From assembly GCA_900321275.1 (NCBI GenBank), contig ONVI01000009.1, forward strand, positions 1 through 52,761: DNA of 52,761 nt. The letters run 5' to 3'. The stretch comes from an uncultured Eubacteriales bacterium. Lineage in GTDB: Bacteria; Bacillota; Clostridia; Oscillospirales; Oscillospiraceae. The first letter of the stretch is position 1; each line of letters opens with the position of its first letter. Positions 1 to 7,702 of this stretch are shown here, in pieces. Below the pieces are notes generated by a model. The model did not search any database. It was given only the letters and a program-made list of their open reading frames with translations, and was not told where the DNA came from. A program made the translations under genes and the position numbers.

Positions 1-87
1 CCCGGCGCAAAGCTCGTGGCACGCGACATGCTTGAGGTTCTGCGGGACTGGACGCCGGAGAAGCTGGACTATAACTATTCCGCTTGA
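1..87 (+). CDS. C-terminal end of a gene cut by the window edge
   Basis: An open frame runs from the first base to a TGA at 85-87 and encodes 28 residues ending in DWTPEKLDYNYSA. The start lies outside the window. The family cannot be recognised from this tail. The next three genes are surface-glycan genes in the same direction, so by position it may be another enzyme of that cluster, which is inference only. The 58-base gap to the next gene ends in a clear ribosome binding site (GGAGAGGA). Confidence 0.55.
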   Translation, partial: PGAKLVARDMLEVLRDWTPEKLDYNYSA

Positions 88-145
88 TTATTCCCTGACC
101 CTGTGATAGAGTGAGGGCAAAGAAACTGTCACGGAGAGGACAAGC

Positions 146-817
146 ATGAATTATTTATTTGTTGTGGCTCACCCGGACGACGAGGTGCTGGGCGCCGGCG
201 CTGCGATCCGCAGACTGATTTGCGGGGGGAACGCCGTCGCCGTTGCGACCATGGCAAACCACGCCGCCGCGCGGGCCAATATCTCCGCCACGCTTCAGGA
301 CGACCAGGCCCGCGCCCATGCTGTGCTGGGCATTGAAAAGAGCTACGCCGCGGACTTTCCGAACATCAAGATGAACACGGTGCCGCATCTGGAGCTGGTG
401 CAGTTCGTTGAACGCTGCATCGAAGATTTCGGCGCCGAGGCCGTCGTGACGCACCACCCCTCGGACACGAACATCGACCACGCCATGACCAGCGGCGCAG
501 TTCAGGCCGCGGTGCGTCTCTTCCAGCGCCGGGAAAACATCCCCCCGCTGCGGGAGCTGTGGTATATGGAGGTGCCCTCTTCGACGGAGTGGGCGCTGGA
601 CAGCTCCGCAAACCGCTTCACACCCAGCCTGTTCGTGGAGATCGGTGAGGAAGGGCTGAACAAAAAGCTTGAAGCGCTCTCCTGCTATACCGGGGTCATG
701 CGGCCTTATCCGCACCCCCGCTCCGACGAGGCGCTGCGCGGCCTTGCCGCCTGGCGCGGCGCGCAGGCGGGCTGCCGCTATGCCGAAGCCTTTGAATGTG
801 TGTTTCGCAGAATATAA
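146..817 (+). CDS. PIG-L (LmbE-like) family deacetylase
   Basis: A 223-residue protein of the PIG-L/LmbE zinc deacetylase family. These enzymes remove N-acetyl groups from GlcNAc-containing sugars or sugar conjugates. The family motif AHPDDEVLGAG is at residues 8-18 and supplies a zinc His and the catalytic Asp. A second metal-site stretch, HHPSDTNIDH, is near residues 102-111. The length is typical and no signal peptide is seen, so it should act in the cytoplasm. ATG follows GGAGAGGA at good spacing. A sugar-phosphate transferase and a formyltransferase follow, so deacetylation may expose an amine on a glycan precursor that is then formylated. That pathway order is inference. Confidence 0.85.
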   Translation: MNYLFVVAHPDDEVLGAGAAIRRLICGGNAVAVATMANHAAARANISATLQDDQARAHAVLGIEKSYAADFPNIKMNTVPHLELVQFVERCIEDFGAEAVVTHHPSDTNIDHAMTSGAVQAAVRLFQRRENIPPLRELWYMEVPSSTEWALDSSANRFTPSLFVEIGEEGLNKKLEALSCYTGVMRPYPHPRSDEALRGLAAWRGAQAGCRYAEAFECVFRRI

Positions 818-838
818 GGGAAACGCTGAGGTGTAAAA

Positions 839-1528
839 ATGCGCTATACCTATCTTTTCCTCAAGCGCCTGTTTGACATGGGCTGTTCCCTGGCGGGTCT
901 GATCGTCAGCGCCCCGCTGTGGCTGATCACCGCGCTGGGGATCGAGATTTCCGACCCAGGTCCCGTCTTCTACATAGCCAGGCGCACGACGAAGGACGAC
1001 CGGGTCTTCGATATGTACAAGTTCCGCTCCATGCGCCAGGGGAAGGCAAACGAATCTGTCTTCCGCGGGGATGAGGATCGGATTTTCCCCTTCGGGGCCT
1101 TCATCCGCGCGACCAAGCTGGACGAGCTGCCGCAGCTTTTAAACATTCTGATCGGGGATATGAGCATCGTCGGTCCCCGCCCCGCCTCGGTAGAGCAGGT
1201 ACAGCTCACGCGCGGCGGGCGCTTTGCCCGCACGTCGGAGGTGCAGTCCGGCCTGACCGGGCCCTCCGCCCTCTACGACTATCTCTACGGCGATACGGTG
1301 GAGGATCAGGAGGACTATGTGCGCGACGTGCTGCCGAACCGTCTGGAGCTGGATCTGGTTTATCTGGACAAGCGCGGGATCGGCTTTGATCTGAAAATGA
1401 TCTGGTGGACCGTGGTCTGCATCGCCTTCCAAATTGTGGGGCGCAGGCCGGAAGGAATCTTCTCCACGCTCCTTCGCTGGGCGGCGGAGCACCGGGAACA
1501 GGAGGAAGCAGTATGCCTGGCAAATTGA
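839..1528 (+). CDS. Bacterial sugar transferase (undecaprenyl-phosphate sugar-1-phosphate transferase type)
   Basis: A 229-residue monotopic phosphoglycosyl transferase of the bacterial sugar transferase family. It would move a sugar-1-phosphate from a nucleotide sugar to undecaprenyl phosphate as the first membrane step of a surface glycan. A hydrophobic N-terminal segment (about residues 15-35) is followed by the conserved YKFRSMR stretch, then KLDELPQLLNILIGDMSIVG and a PRPA motif. It lacks the long multi-spanning N-terminal half of WbaP/WcaJ proteins, so it is the short PglC-like form. ATG lies 21 bases after the previous stop behind GAGGTG. Its 3' end overlaps the next gene by 16 bases, which indicates translational coupling. 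Confidence 0.88.
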   Translation: MRYTYLFLKRLFDMGCSLAGLIVSAPLWLITALGIEISDPGPVFYIARRTTKDDRVFDMYKFRSMRQGKANESVFRGDEDRIFPFGAFIRATKLDELPQLLNILIGDMSIVGPRPASVEQVQLTRGGRFARTSEVQSGLTGPSALYDYLYGDTVEDQEDYVRDVLPNRLELDLVYLDKRGIGFDLKMIWWTVVCIAFQIVGRRPEGIFSTLLRWAAEHREQEEAVCLAN

Positions 1529-2301
1529 GAGTCGTCGTGATGACGCAGGCGGATCGCTTTTTCATTCCGAAGAACATCGACAAAGCGGCCTCGGCCTGCG
1601 AGCTGCTGGAGATCGTGGAGGTCGACTGCAGAAGCGCGCTGGAAAACCGCACGAAGGATTACCTCAAATGGTTCGGTTTCCGGCAGTGCGCGAAGATGGG
1701 CGTCGTCACCATAGGCCGCGAGGCGGAGAAGTATCTGGACCGCTTATCCGGTTACCGGCTCTTCCACGGCTGGTGCTCGGTCAGGGACGCGGCAAAGAAG
1801 AACCATGTCCCCCACCGCGTCATCACCAACAGCAACGACCCCGCCTATGTGCAGCACATCCGAGAGCTCAAGCCCGATCTCATCATCTCCTATTCCGCGC
1901 CGCAGATCATCAAGCCTGAGCTTCTGGGCGTGCCGAAATACGGCGTCATCAACGTCCACGGGGCGCTGCTGCCGAATTACCGGGGCTGTCTCCCCTCCTT
2001 CTGGTACCTGTACAACGACGAGAAGCTGGGCGGCGCGACGGTACACTATATGAGCGCGAAAATCGACGACGGCGATATTCTGGAGCAGGGCAGCGTGGAC
2101 ATCTCCGACTGCAGGAGCATGTTCCGGCTCATGAAGAAAACCAAGGCCGTCGGTGGGGAGCTGATGCTCAAAGCCTTGGAGGATATTGCCAACGGCACGC
2201 TTGAGCCCCGGAAAAACGAGACGGAGAAGGGCAGCTATTTCACCTGGCCTACCGTCGAGCAGGCGCGGGAATTTCGCGCAAAGGGCAAGCGGCTGATCTG
2301 A
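1513..2301 (+). CDS. Formyltransferase-family protein (methionyl-tRNA formyltransferase-like fold)
   Basis: A 262-residue cytoplasmic protein with the N10-formyl-THF formyltransferase core. The catalytic Asn-x-His of the family is seen as INVHGALLPNYRG (N147, H149), and the partner Asp is in KIDDGDI (D185/186). The order N, H, D matches the family triad. I chose the ATG at 1513, preceded by GGAGGAAGCAGT, rather than an upstream ATG at 1405 that would overlap the sugar transferase by over 120 bases. The context points to sugar amine formylation rather than Met-tRNA formylation: it lies in a glycan cluster and does not have a full-length Fmt C-terminal domain. The true substrate is unknown. Confidence 0.82.
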   Translation: MPGKLRVVVMTQADRFFIPKNIDKAASACELLEIVEVDCRSALENRTKDYLKWFGFRQCAKMGVVTIGREAEKYLDRLSGYRLFHGWCSVRDAAKKNHVPHRVITNSNDPAYVQHIRELKPDLIISYSAPQIIKPELLGVPKYGVINVHGALLPNYRGCLPSFWYLYNDEKLGGATVHYMSAKIDDGDILEQGSVDISDCRSMFRLMKKTKAVGGELMLKALEDIANGTLEPRKNETEKGSYFTWPTVEQAREFRAKGKRLI

Positions 2302-2349
2302 ACGCGAGCCTAAACGCCGTAACTGTATAAACCAATTGTTTCATTTTGA

Positions 2350-2405
2350 GCGAAGCGAAGAATCTTTATTCCCGGAATTCTCAAGGGAAAGATCCTTCGC
2401 TTCGC
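2350..2405. repeat. Interspersed palindromic repeat (GCGAAGCGAAGAATC type)
   Basis: Two 18-base arms, GCGAAGCGAAGAATCTTT (2350-2367) and AAAGATCCTTCGCTTCGC (2388-2405), are inverted copies with one mismatch and enclose 20 bases. From general knowledge, sequences of the form TGAGCGAAGCGAAGAATC are common intergenic repeats in gut bacteria. The right flank departs from the usual GCTCAG...ATGACA ending, so this copy may be worn. It lies downstream of the formyltransferase and could also end its transcript. Confidence 0.7.
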
Positions 2406-2526
2406 GAAGTTATGACACGTTTGTTATTGACGCGGCATGCCGCGCTTTGCCCCATTTTCTACAAATTTCGGGGCGCCGGAGTCTTGACATTCAGCGTTGC
2501 GGAGACTGGCGCGGGCGAAATGCCTG

Positions 2527-2535
2527 TGATATAAT
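2527..2535 (+). promoter_or_regulatory. Extended -10 promoter of the diguanylate cyclase
   Basis: TG-A-TATAAT (2527-2535) is an extended -10 element. No convincing -35 box lies 16-18 bases upstream, which fits extended -10 promoters. Transcription would begin near 2542 and give a leader of about 105 bases before the cyclase gene. Confidence 0.5.
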
Positions 2536-2540
2536 TAAAT

Positions 2541-2593
2541 TTGATCCTGTGGCGGGAGTACGTTGAAAAACAGCGCACCCATCGCCGGATCAA
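2541..2593 (+). ncRNA. Structured 5' leader of the diguanylate cyclase gene
   Basis: TTGATCC (2541-2547) pairs with GGATCAA (2587-2593), and after a three-base bulge GGCG (2551-2554) pairs with CGCC (2583-2586). This gives an 11-pair bulged stem around a 28-base internal region, starting about where the transcript should start. I do not see the conserved core of either c-di-GMP riboswitch class. It may be a simple mRNA-stabilising fold or an unknown element. Confidence 0.4.
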
Positions 2594-2648
2594 CGCGAAA
2601 GCGGACCTTGGCTATGCCTGTTCTTTTGGTTAAGGAGGACGCAGGATA

Positions 2649-3806
2649 ATGTCTGAATATTTCATCTATTACACAGAATCGAACATTGTTTGCATTATTA
2701 TCTTCAGTATCATGCTCTTCCATAATCTTTTCAGCGTTGACAGGCAGGAGAAGCAGATCAAATATGACTATGCGCTGATTGCGTTCATGCTCTATTTCCT
2801 TATAGACGCCGTTTGGGCTTCGGTGCTCGCGGGCGTCCTGCCGAAAAACCGTTTCGCCGTCCTCGCCATCAATTTTGCCATTTATGTGATCATGGCCGCC
2901 ATCACCTATTGCTGGCTGGAATACGTTCTCGCCGTCGAGCAGTACCCGCACAGGAACAGGCCTATCAACAAGGTTGCGATGCTCTTTCCCTTCCTCGTTT
3001 CCACCATCGCGCTGATCGTGACCTGGCTTGTCTCCCCGGGCACGCTGATGAACGACGCGCTTGAACCGCAGCCCGTCTATTTTCTCTTCCTGGTCTGCGT
3101 CCCAATCATCAACATCGTCGCGGTTCTGTTTTATTCGCTGCGAAAAGCACTGAAGGAGGAAAACCCGATCGAGAAGAAAAAGAACCTGTATATCGGCTTC
3201 TTTCCTATTATGGTCGTTCTGGGCGGTCTGACGCAGATCATTTTCTTGCCGAAGACACCGATTTTTTGCTTTTGCTCTACGATCCTGATGCTGATCTTTT
3301 TTGTGCAGTCCATGGAGGTCAAGATTTCTTTGGACCCGCTGACCGGCCTCAACAACCGCGGGCAGCTTGTTCGCTACGTCTCCCAGAAGGCGAACCTGCA
3401 TGTGGCCGGCAGTCTGACCTATGTCATCATGCTCGACGTCAACGATTTTAAGAATGTCAACGATACCTATGGTCACGCGGAGGGCGACAAGGCGCTGGTC
3501 ATAATTGCCGACTCGCTGAAGGAAATCGTCCGGAAACAAATTACGCCCATTTTTCTGGGTCGTTTCGGCGGCGACGAGTTTATTCTCATCGCACATCTCA
3601 AGGACGAGGACGCGCTCAAGGCGCTGATCCGGGAAATCCGGGAAACAATTGCGGCGCAGTGCCGGAACGCCGGAACGCCGTATCAGATTTCCGTGGGTAT
3701 CGGTTATTCCGAGCTGCGGTCGGAACAGGACAGCTTCCAGATGTGCATGCAGCGCGCCGACCAGAATCTCTATCTGGATAAAGAGCGCTGCAAGCGGCCG
3801 GATTGA
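2649..3806 (+). CDS. Membrane diguanylate cyclase (GGDEF domain)
   Basis: A 385-residue protein that should make cyclic di-GMP from two GTP. The first about 215 residues contain roughly six hydrophobic segments, a membrane sensor region of no recognised family. The C-terminal GGDEF domain begins near LDPLTGLNNRGQL, and the active-site loop GRFGGDEF is near residues 305-312. All catalytic positions of the loop are present. The five residues before it do not show the RxxD inhibitory site, so product feedback at that site is unlikely. ATG at 2649 follows GGAGG. It appears to be a single-gene unit with its own promoter and leader. Confidence 0.92.
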   Translation: MSEYFIYYTESNIVCIIIFSIMLFHNLFSVDRQEKQIKYDYALIAFMLYFLIDAVWASVLAGVLPKNRFAVLAINFAIYVIMAAITYCWLEYVLAVEQYPHRNRPINKVAMLFPFLVSTIALIVTWLVSPGTLMNDALEPQPVYFLFLVCVPIINIVAVLFYSLRKALKEENPIEKKKNLYIGFFPIMVVLGGLTQIIFLPKTPIFCFCSTILMLIFFVQSMEVKISLDPLTGLNNRGQLVRYVSQKANLHVAGSLTYVIMLDVNDFKNVNDTYGHAEGDKALVIIADSLKEIVRKQITPIFLGRFGGDEFILIAHLKDEDALKALIREIRETIAAQCRNAGTPYQISVGIGYSELRSEQDSFQMCMQRADQNLYLDKERCKRPD

Positions 3807-3869
3807 GGCAGCGTCCGCGTTGTCTGACCCTGCCCGCAAAAACAAAGAAAGAGAGCATCTCCCGAACCT

Positions 3870-4559
3870 ATGAAAAAGCAAGTCGCAAAACAGGCGTTTA
3901 TTACCTCCGTGCCCATTATGGCAGGCTATATCGTGCTGGGGATGGGCTTCGGCCTGCTGCTGCACGACGCGGGCTTCGGCGTGGGCTGGGCCCTGCTCAT
4001 GTCCGTGACGATTTACGCCGGCACCATGCAGTATGTGGGCGTGAACCTGCTGGCGACCGCGGCGCCGCTCCTGACCGTCGCACTCACCACCTTCATGGTG
4101 CAGGCAAGGCATCTGTTCTACAGCATCTCCATGATCGAGCGCTACAAGGACGCCGGGAAATACAAGCCTTATCTCGCCTTCGCGCTGACGGATGAGACCT
4201 ATTCCCTGCTCAGCAGCACAGTGCCGCCCTGTCCGCCGGAATACGCGAATTACTACCGCTTTCTCGTCTCGCTCTTTAACCACAGCTACTGGATCACCGG
4301 CTGTTTGCTGGGGAATCTTCTGGGCGAAGTGCTGCCCTTTTCCACGAAGGGTCTGGAGTTTTCCATGACGGCGCTGTTCGTCGCCGCCTTTACCGAGCAG
4401 TGGATTGTGCTGCGCGACCACATCCCGTCCCTGACCGGCTTTGCCGGTACGCTTCTGTGCCTGCTGATCTTCGGGCCGGAGCACTTTCTGATCCCCGCCC
4501 TGCTGTTGATCGTGCTGATCCTCACGCTCCTGCGTTCGAGAGAGGAGGCTCTGTTATGA
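3870..4559 (+). CDS. azlC: AzlC-family branched-chain amino acid exporter subunit
   Basis: A 229-residue polytopic membrane protein of the AzlC family, the large subunit of a two-protein exporter for branched-chain amino acids or analogues. Hydrophobic helices fill most of the sequence. The family stretch YAGTMQYVGVNLLATAAP is near residues 50-67 and QARHLFYSISMIERY follows. Its stop overlaps the start of azlD as ATGA, so the two are translationally coupled and probably made in equal amounts. The substrate cannot be told from sequence. Confidence 0.9.
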   Translation: MKKQVAKQAFITSVPIMAGYIVLGMGFGLLLHDAGFGVGWALLMSVTIYAGTMQYVGVNLLATAAPLLTVALTTFMVQARHLFYSISMIERYKDAGKYKPYLAFALTDETYSLLSSTVPPCPPEYANYYRFLVSLFNHSYWITGCLLGNLLGEVLPFSTKGLEFSMTALFVAAFTEQWIVLRDHIPSLTGFAGTLLCLLIFGPEHFLIPALLLIVLILTLLRSREEALL

Positions 4560-4870
4560 TGAAAAGCCTCGCCATCGTCGCGGTAATGTCGATCGGCACC
4601 ATCCTGCTGCGCGGTCTGCCCTTTGTGATCTTCCGCAAACATACGCCGAGCTATATTGTCTATCTCGGCAGGGTACTGCCCCCGGCCCTTATCGGCATGC
4701 TGGTGGTCTACTGCATGAAGGATCTGAACTTCAGCGCTGCGCCCTACGGCCTGCCGGAGCTGATTGCCGCCCTGTGCGTGGTGGGTCTGCAGCTGTGGAA
4801 GCGCAGCTCCATCGTCAGCATCCTCGGCGGCACGGCCATCTATATGCTGCTCGTGCAGTTTGCTTTTTAA
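4556..4870 (+). CDS. azlD: AzlD-family branched-chain amino acid exporter subunit
   Basis: A 104-residue protein with three to four membrane segments, typical of AzlD, the small partner of AzlC. It begins MMKSLAIVAVMSIGTILLRG. The ATG at 4556 overlaps the azlC TGA. The family signature RGLPFVIFRK and a central VLPPALIGMLVVYC segment are visible. I rejected a longer reading from 4400 because it lies inside azlC. A factor-independent terminator follows directly. Confidence 0.88.
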   Translation: MMKSLAIVAVMSIGTILLRGLPFVIFRKHTPSYIVYLGRVLPPALIGMLVVYCMKDLNFSAAPYGLPELIAALCVVGLQLWKRSSIVSILGGTAIYMLLVQFAF

Positions 4871-4879
4871 AATTCAAAT

Positions 4880-4909
4880 GCCCCGACGAACCTTTTCGCT
4901 CGTCGGGGC
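4880..4909. terminator. Bidirectional terminator between azlD and deoD
   Basis: GCCCCGACGA (4880-4889) and TCGTCGGGGC (4900-4909) form a perfect 10-pair stem with a 10-base loop. It sits between convergent genes. On the minus strand it is followed by an A/T-rich tract (ATTTGAATTTT), and on the plus strand by GTCCTTA, so it probably serves both. Confidence 0.8.
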
Positions 4910-4924
4910 GTCCTTATGCCTGTT

Positions 4925-5641
4925 TTATTTCTCCATCTTGGCCGCGGTGTCAAGCGCAATTTCGATCATCTCATTGAATCCGGTCTGGCGTTCCTCCGGA
5001 GAGAGCTCCTGCTCCTTGAACAGGTGGTCGGAAATTGTGCAGATGCAAAGGGCTCTCTTGCCAAGATAGGCGGCGTTTCCGTAGAGGGCGGCGGCCTCCA
5101 TCTCCACGGCCAGGATACCCATTCTGCGGACGGCGCGGGTACCCTCATAGGATTTGGGGTGATAGAAGTTGTCGGAGGAGTAGAGATTGCCCACATGCCA
5201 GTTTACGCCGCGCTCCATGGCGGCGCTTACCGCGTACTGAATCATAGTGGGATCGCCGATGGGCGCAAAGACGCCGGGGAAATTGAACTGTGCGAGATAG
5301 TTCGTATTGGTAGAAGCAGCCTGACCGATGACGATATCCATGACGTTGACACGATCCTGCACGGCCCCGGCCGAGCCGACGCGGATGATATTCTCCACGC
5401 CGTAGCTCTCATAGAGCTCCCAGCTGTAGATACCGATGGAGGGCATGCCCATGCCGGAGGCCATCACGCTCACCCGCGCGTCCTTCCACTTGCCGGTGTA
5501 GCCCTGGACGCCGCGCACGTTATTGACGAGGACGGGATCGGTCAGAAAGGTCTCGGCGATGTACTTGGAGCGAAGCGGGTCGCCGGGCATGAGGACGGTC
5601 TTGGCAAATTCACCTGGTTTTGCGCTGTTATGAGGGGTCAT
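4925..5641 (-). CDS. deoD: Purine-nucleoside phosphorylase, DeoD type
   Basis: A 238-residue hexameric-type purine nucleoside phosphorylase. It splits purine (deoxy)nucleosides with phosphate, giving free base and (deoxy)ribose-1-phosphate. Visible family motifs are the phosphate-site GDPLRSKYIAE near residue 20, RVGSAGA, VEMEAAALYG around the ribose site, and TISDHLF with the catalytic Asp. I chose ATG at 5641 (MTPHNSAKPGEF), which follows AAAGGAGGAAAAACT. The longer frame to 5884 runs into the divergent udk gene and is a shadow. It is read from its own near-consensus promoter and forms a salvage block with udk and tdk. Confidence 0.95.
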   Translation of the reverse strand: MTPHNSAKPGEFAKTVLMPGDPLRSKYIAETFLTDPVLVNNVRGVQGYTGKWKDARVSVMASGMGMPSIGIYSWELYESYGVENIIRVGSAGAVQDRVNVMDIVIGQAASTNTNYLAQFNFPGVFAPIGDPTMIQYAVSAAMERGVNWHVGNLYSSDNFYHPKSYEGTRAVRRMGILAVEMEAAALYGNAAYLGKRALCICTISDHLFKEQELSPEERQTGFNEMIEIALDTAAKMEK

Positions 5642-5690
5642 AGTTTTTCCTCCTTTTAGTTGGTTTTCCGAAGAAATGTGTGTTGAATCC

Positions 5691-5718
5691 ATTATAAAGG
5701 AAATTTCCGAAAAGTCAA
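5691..5718 (-). promoter_or_regulatory. Sigma-A promoter of deoD
   Basis: On the minus strand TTGACT (5718-5713) and TATAAT (5696-5691) are separated by 16 bases. Its -35 box is two bases from the -35 box of the divergent udk promoter, so one bound protein could affect both. Confidence 0.8.
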
Positions 5719-5719
5719 A

Positions 5720-5748
5720 TTGAAACCGGGCACGGGATATGGTAAGAT
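5720..5748 (+). promoter_or_regulatory. Sigma-A promoter of udk-tdk
   Basis: TTGAAA (5720-5725) and TAAGAT (5743-5748) are separated by 17 bases, 32 bases before the udk start codon. It lies back to back with the deoD promoter. Confidence 0.7.
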
Positions 5749-5780
5749 AGGGGCGAAATACATACAGGGGGTTTGGCACC

Positions 5781-6413
5781 ATGGATAAGGTTATGGTCAT
5801 CGGCATCGCCGGCGGCACCGGCAGCGGCAAAACCACCATCACCCGCAAGCTCATGCAGCGCTTCGGAAACGACGTTTCGGTCATTTACCATGACAACTAC
5901 TACAAGGCCCATCACAATATGCCCTATGAGGAACGGGCAAAGCTCAACTACGACCAGCCCGACGCCTTTGACACCGACCAGCTGATTGAGGCCGTGCGGG
6001 CGCTCAAGAAGGGGCGGAGCGTCATCTGCCCGGTCTATGATTACTCCATTCACGACCGCTCGGAAAAGACGATCACGGTCAAGCCCGCGAAGGTCATCCT
6101 CGTCGAGGGGATTCTGATCTTTGAAAACAAGGAGCTCTGTGAGCTCATGGACATCAAGGTCTTTGTCGACGCGGACGCCGACGTGCGCATTCTCCGCCGC
6201 ATCGTGCGTGACGTGCGCGACCGCGGCAGAAGCCTGGAGAGCGTGGTCAACCAGTATCTCAGCACCGTCAAGCCCATGCACGAGAAATACGTGGAGCCCA
6301 GCAAGCGCAACGCGGACATCATCGTCCCCGAGGGCGGCCACAACAAGGTGGCGCTGGAGCTGCTGATGGAGCGCGTGCGGGCGCATCTGGAGGGGAAAAG
6401 TGCCAATGGCTAA
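5781..6413 (+). CDS. udk: Uridine kinase
   Basis: A 210-residue cytoplasmic kinase that phosphorylates uridine and cytidine with ATP or GTP in pyrimidine salvage. The P-loop GIAGGTGSGKTT is at residues 7-18. The family stretches YHDNYYKAH, YDQPDAFDTDQL, PVYDYSIHDR and VEGILIFENKEL follow in the usual order, and the length matches the family. Its end overlaps the start of tdk, so the two are coupled. ATG at 5781 follows an AGGGGG-type site. Confidence 0.95.
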   Translation: MDKVMVIGIAGGTGSGKTTITRKLMQRFGNDVSVIYHDNYYKAHHNMPYEERAKLNYDQPDAFDTDQLIEAVRALKKGRSVICPVYDYSIHDRSEKTITVKPAKVILVEGILIFENKELCELMDIKVFVDADADVRILRRIVRDVRDRGRSLESVVNQYLSTVKPMHEKYVEPSKRNADIIVPEGGHNKVALELLMERVRAHLEGKSANG

Positions 6414-6993
6414 GCTCTATTTCAAATACGGCGCGATGGGCTCGTCCAAGTCCGCCCAGGCGCTGATTACCAGGTTCAACTACGAGGAGCTGGGCATGTC
6501 CGTCTGGCTCATCAAGCCCGGCACCGACACCCGCGACGGCGTGGACGTGATCAAAAGCCGCATCGGCCTGAGCGCGACGGCCCAGGTCATCGCCCCGGAG
6601 GAGAATATCATCGCCGCCTACCGCAAGGCGGGGAAGCACGACGTCATCATCGCGGACGAGGCGCAGTTCTTTACCCCGGCACAGATCGACGGCCTGCGGA
6701 CGCTGGTGGACGAGGACGACCTGCCTGTTCTCTGCTTCGGCCTTCGCACCGATTTTCTCACCCACTTTTTCCCGGGCGCGCAGCGGCTCATGGAGCTGGC
6801 CGATTCCCTGACCGAGATCAAGACCGTCTGTGCCTGCGGAAGAAAAGCCACCGTCAACGCCCGTATCGACGGGCGGGGCCGCATCGTCACCGAGGGCAGC
6901 CAGGTGCTGCTGGGCGGGAACGACTGTTATATCGCCATGTGCCACAAATGCTGGAAGGACAGGATCAGACGTGAAGCTCAGGAAGGAGACTGA
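6406..6993 (+). CDS. tdk: Thymidine kinase
   Basis: A 195-residue type II thymidine kinase, which makes dTMP from thymidine. The P-loop is GAMGSSKSAQ (residues 9-18), followed by IIADEAQFF with the catalytic Glu. The zinc lid has one Cys pair in VCACGRKA and another in MCHKCW. I chose ATG at 6406 (MAKLYFKYG), the usual family start. A GTG two codons upstream (6400) is also possible because the GGAGGGG site fits both. It overlaps udk by 8 bases and shares its promoter. Confidence 0.95.
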   Translation: MAKLYFKYGAMGSSKSAQALITRFNYEELGMSVWLIKPGTDTRDGVDVIKSRIGLSATAQVIAPEENIIAAYRKAGKHDVIIADEAQFFTPAQIDGLRTLVDEDDLPVLCFGLRTDFLTHFFPGAQRLMELADSLTEIKTVCACGRKATVNARIDGRGRIVTEGSQVLLGGNDCYIAMCHKCWKDRIRREAQEGD

Positions 6994-6997
6994 CACT

Positions 6998-7630
6998 ATG
7001 CTCGACAACATCACCATCAATGAACACAGCAGCATCCGCATCGACGACAAGGTCATCGCCTATATCGACCCCTTCCGGCTGAAGGAGGAACGGCACGACG
7101 CGGATCTCATTCTCTTTACCCATCCGCATTATGACCACTTCTCGCCCGAGGATTTCAAAAAGGCGGCAAAGCCGGACACGATCTATGTCTGCCCGCTCTC
7201 CATGAAGCGGGAGGCGCTGAACGCCGGCATCGCCCCCCAGTATCTGCGCACGCTGGAGGCTGAGGAAAATCTCGGTATCCTCGGCATTGAGATTGAGGGC
7301 GTACCGGCCTACAACACCAACAAGCCCAACCACCCGAAGGAAAAGGGCTGGCTCGGCTACGTGCTGGAGATCGGGCCGCACATGGTATACATCGCGGGCG
7401 ACACCGACCGCATCCCCGAGGGGGAAGCCGTGCAGTGCGACATCGCCATGGTTCCCATCGGCGGCACCTATACCATGAACGCGAAGGAAGCGGCGGAGTT
7501 TGTCAACGCCATGCGCCCCCACACCGTCGTCCCCACGCACTACGCCAGCATCGTCGGATCGCTGGACGACGCGCGGGAGTTCGTCAGGCACCTCGACCGC
7601 GGGATTGAGGTTTGTCTGAAGATTGAGTGA
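6998..7630 (+). CDS. MBL-fold metal-dependent hydrolase
   Basis: A 210-residue protein of the metallo-beta-lactamase superfamily. The zinc motif THPHYDHFS (residues 44-52) has the HxHxDH pattern, followed by AGDTDRIPE (metal Asp) and PTHYASIVG (last His). It is a short, single-domain member with no signal peptide; such proteins hydrolyse varied phosphate or ester substrates and the substrate here is unknown. ATG at 6998 lies 4 bases after tdk and follows AGGAAGGAG. The longer frame to 6830 lies inside tdk. It is the last gene of the udk-tdk unit and ends in a strong terminator. Confidence 0.85.
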   Translation: MLDNITINEHSSIRIDDKVIAYIDPFRLKEERHDADLILFTHPHYDHFSPEDFKKAAKPDTIYVCPLSMKREALNAGIAPQYLRTLEAEENLGILGIEIEGVPAYNTNKPNHPKEKGWLGYVLEIGPHMVYIAGDTDRIPEGEAVQCDIAMVPIGGTYTMNAKEAAEFVNAMRPHTVVPTHYASIVGSLDDAREFVRHLDRGIEVCLKIE

Positions 7631-7661
7631 GGGTTCCCTCAAAGAGGGAGCTCATAAGAAA

Positions 7662-7693
7662 AGCGGAACGCCGTTTTGACGTTCCGCTCTTTT
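7662..7693 (+). terminator. Terminator of the udk-tdk-hydrolase unit
   Basis: AGCGGAACG (7662-7670) and CGTTCCGCT (7680-7688) form a perfect 9-pair stem with a 9-base loop, followed by CTTTTC. It lies 31 bases past the hydrolase stop codon. Confidence 0.85.
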
Positions 7694-7702
7694 CATGCTC
7701 TT

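Noticed and set aside
2540-2648. c-di-GMP riboswitch upstream of the diguanylate cyclase
   Set aside because: A stem is present, but the conserved core of class I or II is not seen, so only an unnamed structured leader is reported.
2535-4484. 649-codon open frame on the minus strand
   Set aside because: It lies opposite the diguanylate cyclase and azlC, has low-complexity His/Gln/Arg-rich sequence and no family signature. High GC keeps the opposite frame open.
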